A DNA stretch of 64,000 nt from Porogramme epimiltina (Eukaryota; Basidiomycota; Agaricomycetes; Polyporales; Polyporaceae): positions 1 to 64,000 of the forward strand of contig FTLJ01000408.1 in the NCBI GenBank assembly GCA_900155495.1, in the 5' to 3' direction. Each line of letters begins with the position of its first letter. Position 1 is the first letter of the stretch. Of the stretch, positions 47,842 through 57,935 are shown one piece after another. Position numbers and translations under genes: made by a program. The notes beneath the pieces were generated by a model. It was not told the DNA's origin. It saw only the letters and a list, made by a program, of their open reading frames with translations, and made no database searches.

Positions 47842-48443
47842 GGTGGTAACCAGCGGCTGATTTTCAGAGCTGGGTAGTTGTTAAGGTGATAAGAAAGAGG
47901 AGTGACGGAGAGGAGACAAGGATTGCATCGGATGTCGACTTCGCTCGTGCTAACGCTTTGGAGCCACGAAATGGCCTGCCCTAAGGTTGCGCGTTGCTCA
48001 CGTGCCCAGGCCCCAGGCCCCAGGCGCTTGTGGCCTGCATGACGCCTAACTTACTTCAAAGTCAGCCGTCACGCTTCCAAAGGCGTTGTTTGTGCGCGCT
48101 CGGTATATCCTCGAACTATTGGTACATATCACACTAGGCACCTATCACATTTTGAGAAAGCCGAAGGCTTATGACCTGGACTGACTAGATCTACAGGTTA
48201 GTACCGGACTATCACAATCCTTCAAGTTGTCAGCCGACTCCCGAGAGTACTTCCAATCGCTACCTCCGCAAGGCCCCCATCCACCACTAGTCATATATTT
48301 GGATACGCGCTTAAACTTCGTTCGAAACTCCAGTTGAACCTCTTCAATTCAGCCAGGCGAAAGATCGTGAGTTTACTGGCTTTGTGTGGGATAGATTGAT
48401 CGCCCCAGCTCACACAACACCCTGTAGACGTAGGAAGCAGGAT
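47842..48443 (+). promoter_or_regulatory. Divergent promoter region of second HNH gene and HET-A5
   Basis: The minus-strand module (CCTGCCCTAA 47975-47984, CACGTG 47999-48004) sits close to the HNH start. This is the same HET-A/HNH head-to-head arrangement as at 9985-10699. No exon seen. Confidence 0.65.
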
Positions 48444-50453
48444 ATGTGGTTATTAAGCACGGATAGGGCGGAACTCCATCATTTCACGTCACCAGAGGCT
48501 GTTCCTGGAGGATACGCCATTCTCTCCCATGTATGGGACCAAGAGGAACAGACATTCCAGGATGTCCAGCGGGTCCGGTCGGAGGCCAGTCTCCTGGGTA
48601 AGTGTCATTTCGTATTTCCATACGGCCTTACTTAAGATCTGCGACTTTGTCAGAAACCAACCCCCGCGATCTTGTATCTCACAAAATTCGGGACTTTTGC
48701 GTTACTGCACAGAAATATGGCCATCTCTGGGCGTGGATTGACACGTGTTGCATAGACAAGACGAGCAGTGCCGAGCTCTCCGAAGGCATCAACTCGATGT
48801 TCCGATATTACAGCTTTTCCCAGGTAGAGTGTCCCTTTTATAGCTTCTTTGAACGCGCTGATCATCTCGCAGGTGTGCTATGCTTACCTCAGCGACGTTT
48901 CAATCGAGGATGACGCCGACGTACGAGCCCGCGACTTCGAATCCGAGTTCAGCTTGAGCCGTTGGCATTTTCGTGGCTGGACTCTACAGGAGCTCCTCGC
49001 CCCGGAAGTTGTCGTATTCCTATCACAGAGCTGGGACGTCTTGGGCACGAAGGCGGAGCTCGCGCCGGTTATCTCGCAGGTCTCGCGGATCCCGGTGTCG
49101 GTGTTGACGTTCGAGAGGGATATCGCGGACGTCAGCATTGCGCAACGAATGTCGTGGGCGGGGCACCGGAAGACCATGCGGGAAGAAGATGAGGCCTATT
49201 GTCTTCTAGGGATCTTTGGCATTTCTATGCCGACCTTGTACGGAGAAGGTCGCAAAGCATTCTATCGATTGCAGGAAGAGCTCATGAAAAAATCGACGGA
49301 CACGTCGCTTTTCGCATGGGGTTTCTACGCCAAAAAAAGTTTCTTCGAATTTATCCCACCACCGGACGAGGAGAGCAAGAGGGAATACTGCCTGAGCAAG
49401 CTCCACCCATCCACTACCACCTATCTTCTGGCCATGACTCCCTTCGAGTTTCTGGCATATGATCGAATCGGATGCAAGCTCGATCCTAACCTTACCGAAA
49501 ACATATCGGTAAGTGATGGTCACATAGCTTCGGAATCGCCATTTCTGAATGAAAAATGCTAGGCTTCCGCCCCCTACCTAGGCGGAGGGAAATCGATTGT
49601 GGCCCCAACCCTGAACGTATGGTTCAGCTCCGACGATCACGACGAACCGTCTTTCGCTATCATGCCCTACGGAGTGCTCGCACACCTCCCAGTCGTCCAT
49701 TTGCAAGACTACTCGATCGCAGTGATGCGGTCCGCAGATCATGCGCCTGTCGGCCTCATCCTCATCAGCTGCGCACAATGCCCGTCGGACAAGCCAGACC
49801 GCCGCCTCTACCACTGTGGCCTGACTCGTGCACAACGGCTGATCCCCCTCAACGTTGTCACTTCGCCCGTCCCGCAGTCTCCGTCGGACCTCGTACCACG
49901 CTGGCAGGATGTACGACTAGCGGCGTGGCCAGCGTTCCGCGCGAACGACATGCCGACGACGCTGCCACGGGATCTCTCACGGACGAACCCAGACCCCGGG
50001 GTGCCGTTCCGGGTGTCTAACGCGGCTCTGCGGTCACTCCAACACTTGCATGACATCCTCCTCCACCTGTCTGGCCCCACCCCTCCGTCTGGCAGTTGGG
50101 GACGCGCCCGGGAGCCTATGACGCTTGTTTTACGCGCACGGTTACATCGATATTATATTTGCATCGACATGGGTCTGTGCGAGAGGACCGAAGGGACGGC
50201 GGAGCCGTGGGCGCGCGTGAGGCTGCTCGGTGGCGGCACCCCGGGGGAGCGACTTCTCGGGGAGGGTGTGGCCGTCCATGAGTGCCCAGCAAACCACATT
50301 TCACAATGGGAGGCGGGTTCAATGACATTTTTCAAAGAGGTAATGCTGCATGTTCTCTCTGTTGATTTGCGGTTCGCGCCGTCCTTCTTAGACTCGACGG
50401 GGGGCATATTGGAGTTACAGCACATCGGGTTTAGTTGGAGGTATCAGGACTAA
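48444..50453 (+). CDS. HET-domain protein, type A (HET-A5)
   Basis: Exons 48444-48597, 48654-48823, 48873-49508 and 49563-50453 join in phase to 616 aa; all introns are GT-AG. Landmarks: MWLLSTDRAELHHFTSPEAVP, GYAILSHVWDQEEQTFQDVQRV (the Gly of SHVWG is Asp here), WAWIDTCCIDKTSSAELSEGINSMF, VCYAYLSDVSIEDDADVRARD with a short acidic insertion absent from the paralogues, RMSWAGHRKTMREEDEAYCLLGIFGISM. The C-terminal region starts ASAPYLGGGKSIVAPTLNVWFSSDDHDEPSF and is most like HET-A1. Head-to-head with the second HNH gene, followed by small gene S2 and AFR-2. Confidence 0.93.
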
Positions 50454-50743
50454 TGGACGATGTGTCATTTCGTGTATGTACTAGTATGCTGTTTGATAGC
50501 CCTTATAGATATGTGTAACGGTTGTAGTCCTAATAGGAATCCTTTCCCGTGGCGTCATCCTACTACTGTTCACGTCCGCAGAGGATTCCCTCTTCCGGCT
50601 TTAGGGTTGAACACTACGTCGTTAGGTGATGGTGTCAGTCTCTCCTCCAGGTCCATATACATCTCGACAGGCGCGCCTCCCCTCACTCCTCCAAACCACC
50701 ATTGTCACGCCACTATTGCTCACCTCTCACCCAACTCACCACG

Positions 50744-51276
50744 ATGGAGGATTACTTCTTCCATTCAACTCGCCCCCCGGAGGGGGGTAGGACCCATGCG
50801 CACCACAGTCCATCCGACCATCCCTCGCTCACCGCAACCGGCCTTTCATCTTCTGCCCTCCGCCACCGTCAGCACCCACGTTTCAAGTTTGCCCTGGGGG
50901 CGACCGCCCGCCGGGTCACGCTCCAAGTTCGCCGTGTTGCTGCTGAGACACGGCGGAGGCCTGCTTGGAGGACAGTGGTATGTCAGTCACCATTCTTCTC
51001 CGCTCTCGCCGACAATCTTGCGCCCTCCCACGGAGCCACGGAAGACACAGGATCGAGACATGTTCTCCGAGTCTCCGCGCCTGGGGCGTCGAGTGCGAGC
51101 CGTCGTCGGTGTTGTCGAGCGAGTACGGCGCTCAAAGAGGATTCGGCACGGGACGTGCTATGGACTACACGGGGGAGGTTTGCGCCGATGTTGGTTCGGA
51201 CACTGAGCGCGTGGATGGACTGTCAAATAGGCTGTTGGTCGTGCGCATGGAGGGTGTGGGCGATGGGGCGGCCTAA
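50744..51276 (+). CDS. Small HET-linked gene, unknown function, possibly damaged (S2)
   Basis: Copy of the family described at 19639, 291 bp after the HET-A5 stop. Exon 1 MEDYFFHSTRPPEGG; exon 2 (from 50873) SKFAVLLLRHGGGLLGG; exon 3 RIETCSPSLRAWGVE and GTGRAMDYTGEVCADVG, running on past the S1 stop to 51276. The reading frames of exons 2 and 3 are conserved relative to S1 despite many silent and replacement changes. The exon 1 donor visible here (GGGG then GTAGG) leaves the wrong phase for exon 2, so either another donor is used or this copy is no longer functional. Confidence 0.5.
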
Positions 51277-52546
51277 GTTCCTTACTTACTGCTATCAAAA
51301 ATTGAAGCCCTTCAATCATAATCGACTTACTGCTCTTTCCCACGACGCGAACCGACCTGCCCTCAACAAGCGCGCCGCGAGGGTGTTGGGCGCTCGTTAC
51401 GTCTGTCATCCAAGGCACCTGGCACCACCAATCGAGGAGACGGGATTCTGCTCGTCGACAGTGTTGATACCCGATAACTTTCTTCTGACTTGCCCAGCGC
51501 TCCGTATCGCTGTTCTTAACAGCAGCAGACATCTACGCCGCACTTACGATATAGAACTTCGACCTATTCGACTTTACGGTCATGGCAACGGCCCCGTCAA
51601 AGTTCGAGCATAACTACGGCGAGCGCGGTTATGATAACTCACAGCATCAACAGCGTGACGCAGAGCTCGCGAGGTGTTCATCAATGTGTTTACAGCAGCG
51701 GCTGCGACGAAGTCTGCCATGCTGTCGAAGTATGTGTTCTGTTTACACGTAATCCATTTCGATACTAACGCCACAGCCAACAGCGATTTATTGGCTTTGT
51801 CCTTTCGTCGCTTCGGAATGATATCTGATCGTCATGGGTTCGACGTGACCAGATTGTTCCGAGCGTTCATTTGAAGGCACCGTTCATTCAGAACCCAAGT
51901 CGACCCAGACAACTCAATTTCGCGCATGTCCTTCTCATCTTACCCATAGCCATCAGGAATCGAGAAATGATGTCCAATTGCATCCAGTATGTGAGCGCTG
52001 CGACCGTGGACAGCTTCTCCGACGTTGGCTTCTTGCGCCTACCGATAAGCGCCAGCGCAATTTGCAGTCATTCAGTGGGTTCGGGGTGAGTCATCTCTGC
52101 CCTATCGCTCGCGGTCAGGGCTGACTTATCGGCTGAACTTAGCTTACTGTATCCCCGATTATCTGCTTGTGTATCTAACGCAAGGCTGCGGAAGGTTGTG
52201 CTAACACCGACAGACGCCTATCTCAAGAATCATAGGCCCAGCGTCCTCGTATTCCAAGTGATCAGCGCCACTCCAAGCTATAATGGCCCCCGGAGCGTCG
52301 CTTGTGAGTAGCAACGCTCGGACTTTACCGATATAGAACCCTGTGATTGACTTCGCGAACGACCGCGCGCACCTAGCTAGTGTGACACTTCTCCGTTATG
52401 GTCTATCCACCCATGTGCATCCCGGATGATGCAGGAAGCTCCACACATGTGTCCGCAGTATGTCTCACCTCATATATAAGAGACTTCCTCCGTACTGACC
52501 AACAGAGATATCTTCTCCTTGTTCAACGCCCTGTCCTGGAGCAGCA
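51277..52546 (+). other. Intergenic region before AFR-2
   Basis: Holds a degenerate reverse copy of the module (CCTGCCCTCA 51356-51365, without CACGTG) and the AFR-2 TATA box TATATAAG at 52473-52480, 67 bp before the ATG. No exon supported. Confidence 0.5.
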
Positions 52547-55500
52547 ATGTCGTTCACATCCAACCTTGTTACTGCTCCTGTCACCTTCGATTTCCACGCT
52601 CCAGGTGGTGATATCTTGAAGAAGCCCGATCTTGTCGTCACACAGCTATATGAATGGAACACGAAGATGAACCCAAACTACCCACTCTTCCTCTACCATG
52701 ACGGGGAAGAGCGTCGATACATCACCTACTCATCTGCTGAAGTGGCGATCACCCGTGCGGCACGATATGTCTTTCGTTCTGTGAACCCTCATGGAGACGT
52801 TCTCGAGACACTGCGGCCCGTCGTTGGTATCCTGGCCAACACCGGTAATGTCATTGGACCCCTTCTCCCCCTATAGTATACTTACGTTGACCTTATGTTT
52901 AAAATAGATACTATCACCTTCTTCTGCACTGTCCTCGGAGCGCTGAAGTCTGGTTTTACTGTATTCTTGATATCGACTCGTAACTCGGCCGCGGCCATCG
53001 CTGACATGGTCCAGCGCATGGGTGTTGGCCACATGCTAGTCTCCTTAGATACGCCCATGCAGACTCTGATGGCAGCCACTCAAGCACTCCTCTCCCGAAC
53101 CAACCACACCGTTGTCCAACACCCTATGCCAGCCTTCGAGGACCTCTATTCGACGTCTACCGACCCAGCCAACCAGATTGATGTGGAGATCGAGATGCCT
53201 ACATCCTACGACATGGAAGGGCCGGCGCTCATCATGCATTCTTCCGGTCTGCCGAGGCTTCTTCAGCGCCTAGTCATCCGCTAAACGGCATCTGTGTAGG
53301 ATCTATGGGACATCCGAAACCTATTGCTTGGGCGCACAAGCGTCTCGCGGTCTATGGACAGCACGCTTGTACGATCCCATCGAGCATCTATACAGACATT
53401 CACATGCTGACTTGTCCCTCAGTACAGTGCGAGATCGACGTGAGAGGCTCCGTCATGGGCTGCCATGGTGTGCCCATGTTCCACGGGATGGGCGCATTCA
53501 TGTACTCCGCGGCGGTGAGCTTCCCCACTTTGTCCTGTGTCAGGATGCAGGCTCAACCCCTCGAATAACCGTTGTAGCCGACGGCGGGATTCATCGTGGC
53601 GGCGTTCAGGCCGGCGTCTCCCCCTACCGCTCCCACCCCCGAAGCTGTCTGGAGCGGCATCGTTGCCACGAACGCCGACTTCTCTTTCAGCGTGCCGTCA
53701 TTCGTGGAGGTAACGTCAACACTTCTCACTAATACGAGTATGTCATTGACCGGGGTTTGGTTGGATGTCGTTAGCAATGGGCTCGTGATCCCGAGAAGGT
53801 TGTCATGATGAAGAAGATGCGTGGGCTGGTAAGAAACACAAGCTGACATGTTCCTGGTGCTTAACGTCTTCGCGCAGCTCTTCGGTGGTGCCGTGATGAA
53901 CGAGGAGGTTGGGAACTCCCTCGCAGCGCAGGGTATCACACTTCAAACAGTTTACGGGATGTGAGTGAGCTGTTCCCGTCGTACCGCGTTTGCCGCTCAA
54001 GCGTGTTATACCTACCTCAACAGGACTGAAGTTGGGCTCGTGAACACATTTGTCAGACGTAGGTCCCCGTCCTGTGCTGTCATTCAGCCGTATCTTATTG
54101 TCTTCTTACATGTAGCGAATCCGGGTTTGGACTGGCAGTACTGGTCCGTTTCCCCCGAGATGCATTGCACTTTCCGGGCGGTAGAAAACAAGACTTATGA
54201 AGTTATCGTTATTGTAAGGACTTCTCATTGCCATCCCCGTTCTATGCAACGCTTACTCCAATTGCGGCGTAGTCGCATCCGGAACTTCCGCTACCGAAGA
54301 CAAACACGAAAGTAGGAGAATTGGACGCGTACGCGTCTAGCGACTTGGCCGTTCCCCACCCCACAATTCCTGACTTGTGGAAGATCATCGGTCGCGCTGA
54401 CGAACAGATCATTCTTTCGAATGGAGAAAAGGTACGTATTGATGTGACTTTTCATCATTCCGTCGCTCAATATTGCGATAGACCAACCCCCTTCCTCTCG
54501 GTAAATACATTATCTATCACCAGTTACTGCGACCCCCTGCTTACCTAGTTTATTACAGAGAAAATGATCAATGACGACCCACGCGTGAAGTGTTCAGTCA
54601 TGTTTGGACGCGGAAAGTTCCAGAACGGGGTCCTCATAGAGCCTACCGAGGACTTTGCCTTCGATGTGAACAACACACAACAACTTGTGGGCTTCCGGAA
54701 TGCGATTTGGTGAATGGCAGTCTCGTATCATCTGCGTCCCACTACTGACGCCCGTTTTATGCCTCAGGCCTACGATCGAATACGTCAACGAGTACGCACC
54801 ACAACATTCGCGGATTTTCAAAGAGGTCCGTGTAGTTTCTTATGCTGTATCATCATCCGCGGGCCTGACGGAGCGCGCCAGATGATCCTGGTGGCAGATC
54901 CCTTGAAGCCGTTTCAATTCAACGCAAAGGGGCTGCTGCGCAGAGGCATTATACTGGACGACTATAAGGACGAAATAGAGGCCTTGTATGAGGAGGTCGA
55001 GAACAGCGCGCGGAGCGACGTCGATCCGCCCGCAACCTGGGATCTGAATAGCATCCTCGCGTTTGTTCATGCGGTTGTGGAGAGCACCCTACGCCGCCCG
55101 ATCCCCGATAATGCTGATATCTTCCGCAATGGCGGAGACAGGTGGGCCCCTATTTGGGATGCAATATCCGCCAAGGAAGCTGACGAGGTGACCGCAGCCT
55201 GCAGGCGACGTGGATCCGAAACACAGTACTTAGCGCGATGCGCACGGCCGATCAGGGTGCTGCCAAGGGCCTACCCATGAACCTCGTCTTCGCATTCCCG
55301 ACCATCGGAACTCTGGCGGGCGCGATACACAACGCGATGCATAGCGCGCAAAACAACTCCGGCAACGTGCATGTCATCACCCACACTCCAGAGGACCTAT
55401 GGAAGTACGTCAAACGATACTCGCTGGACCTTCCCTCACGACCTGCGTGCCTCGTCGCGCCACAGCCCGGACGGAAGGACGTGGTGGTCATCACGGGCAC

Positions 55501-56778
55501 CACGGGCGGGTTCGGCTGCGATGCACTAGAACATCTACTTCGAGACGAGCGCGTCGAGCGCGTTTACGCGTTCAACCGCGCAAATTCGCATGCCTCAGAG
55601 CGGCAGCGGGCCCAGTTTCGTGCCCGAGGCCTGGATGAAGCGTTGCTCTACTCGGAAAAGTTCACCATGGTGGAAGCGGTGCTGCAGGAACCTGGGTTTG
55701 GGATCGCGCAGGAGATGCTAGAGGAGATCCGGGGCTCCGTGACGCACATCATCCTAAACGGTAGGCGCTCATTGAGCTACGTCGTCGCTCGCGCTGACAT
55801 TGAAACTAATCGCAGCTTGGAAGGTCGACTTCAACATGTCGATCTCGTCGTTCGATGTTGACATGCAGGGTGCACGAAACTTCGTTGACCTCGCGCTCAG
55901 CTCTCCGTCCACTGTTCCTCCGCCGATCATCTTTGTCAGCTCCATCGGGGTTTTCTCTAGTGAGTTCCTCGGCCAAACTCCGCCCCTTTCTGATGCGCAG
56001 TAATGAACGCGCTCCGCGCCAGATTACAAACTTGTCTCACCTGTGCCCGAAATACCCCTCACCGACCCTGCGTCTCCATTTGGCAGCGGCTACTGCGAGT
56101 CCAAATGGGTCACGGAGCATGTCTTAGAGAACGTCTCTGGAGCTACGGACGTTCATACAGTTGTCGTGCGCCTGGGCCAAGTCACAGGAGACAAGTTAGG
56201 ATACTGGAATGAAAAGGAATGGTTCCCCTCTCTCGTCAAAACTGCCCTGCACCAACACTGCTTGCCGGACATAGATGGTGTGAGCATGAACATCCGTCCC
56301 AATTCTTCGAGACATGAACCCGCTTAACGCGTCTCATCCACAGACTGTCTCCTGGTTCCCTTCCTATGAAGCCGCCAAGGCACTTACCGAGATGCGCGAC
56401 TCGCCCGAGAGCTTCCTCCACCTCGTCCATCCACACCCAGTCCCGTGGCATACCCTCATTGCGCCTATCGCCACGGCCTTGCACTGCCCTCTTGTTCCGT
56501 ACGAGGAATGGCTTGCTAAGCTCGAGGCGAGCGTCAACGCAGGCTCCGCCAACGAGATCGACACGATGGCCTCGAATCCGGCGTTGCGCATCTTATCGTT
56601 CTTCCAGGGCGTAATCATTGGCAAGACCGCGTCGCCGGACAAAGAGCCCATGGGGTTGGTCAAGCTATCGACGGCGAAGTCCACGCAAACGTCCAAGGCA
56701 CTGGCCAGTCTCCCTGCTCTAGACGCTAAACGAGCGCTGAGTTGGGTCGCGGGGTGGAAGAAGGCGGGATTCTTATAA
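52547..56778 (+). CDS. Adenylate-forming reductase, A-T-R (AFR-2)
   Basis: Paralogue of AFR-1 with the same domain order and largely the same intron positions. A domain: IMHSSGSMGHPKPIAWAHK, GCHGVPMFHGMGAFMYSAA, TVYGMTEVGLVNTF (A5 YGxTE split by an intron), LWKIIGRADEQIILSNGEK, FNAKGLLRRG. Carrier: IFRNGGD joined to SLQATWIRNTVLSA across the intron after 55138. R domain: VVVITGTTGGFGCDALEHLL, FVSSIGVFS, GYCESKWVTEHVL, RLGQVTGDKLGYWNEKEWFPSL, ending SWVAGWKKAGFL. The 19-nt micro-exon is at 54482-54500 with a GT donor. Exon 1 runs 52547-52844. A few spots near 53.3-54.3 kb need unusual splice choices, so the gene is probably intact but not proven. Substrate unknown; same reaction as AFR-1. Confidence 0.9.
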
Positions 56779-57935
56779 TGCTTTGTATCTCTGAGCTCAA
56801 CTTTATCCAATAGTTTTCTCCTTCCTGCGCGTGTGATGAGATGTGATCATAAGGGACTCTTATGATTGAGGGCCGCAGAACCGGAGATGCTCCTTCCGGG
56901 GAGGCTTTAGCAGCTGTACCAGTACGACCTTACTACATACTCCGGCCCGTATTGAACCCTATTTCAAATAAATAGTATTATTCATTAGCAAGTTGTTAGT
57001 GCCCAAACGCGCTTGTTTAGGGCAGGCAGTTTGGCGTTTTGGCGTTAGCGCCCGAATGCATGAGTACGTACTCGTCATCCTTACGAGTCGCGAGCATGCG
57101 GCGCGTTTGAAGATAACATAGCCAAGTTGTCCATCTCAGTGAAAAGCACATAGGTGAGGTGTGTATTCCTGTACGTTGACACAAGCAACCGCCGAGACTG
57201 ATAAACGGAGAGATGATAGCAGCATGCTGCCGCCTAGTAGGACAGAATTGTACTCGGCGTTGGCGAAGGGCTCTCTTTCGGAAGTGTATCAGAGAGACCG
57301 AGATCATCATAGTGGCCGTGTATAAAAGGTGCGAAGCAACTATGCCACATCCAGTGGCGACAAAGCCGCACTGTCAAGTTGACATGGCAGTGTAGTTTGA
57401 ACGAGTTGCTGAACAAATCAACACGTTCCTTGTCCTGACTTTTGGGAGCGGCATAGTGTGCAATGCCCAACGAACAACATGTGAGTGCTCCAAAACGTCT
57501 CTTATTATCTTTTAAAATGGTCTAATTGTCAAACTTTGAAATCACATCGTAAATGCGCGTTTGACGCCTCTCAGAAACGCGCTTCGTTTTGAAATCTGTC
57601 AACAAGGATCACGCCAGATATTTTGAAGGGGTAGAAAAGACGTCAAAAACTGGCACACTTATTCCTTTGTTGCCATTATTTGTCACTAAGCCTAAACACA
57701 TGCAAGCACCCGAGGCGACATTACCCGCGGCTCGGCTGCATAGCGCCCAACGTCTCTTTCCTACTCCCCCTCTTTGTGACCACATACGCGGCGCATCATC
57801 TCAGAAATCCCCCCATAGTATCCCTACCACCACCTCAAAACGCCATTCTACAGAGCTCGCCAAAATCATCCCCCCTTTATTTTCGATTGCGAACGTTCCT
57901 TCCAACCCCAAGTGGGATCAAGGAGCGACAACAGC
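56779..57935 (+). other. Intergenic region between AFR-2 and F-box gene
   Basis: Contains a module copy without CACGTG (TTTAGGGCAGG 57016-57026, preceded by AAACGCGC). Otherwise AT-rich and without recognisable exons. Confidence 0.5.

Noticed and set aside
10594..57026. TTAGGG units as traces of telomeric repeats
   Set aside because: Each site has a single TTAGGG, always followed by CAGG and placed in intergenic DNA; there is no tandem array.
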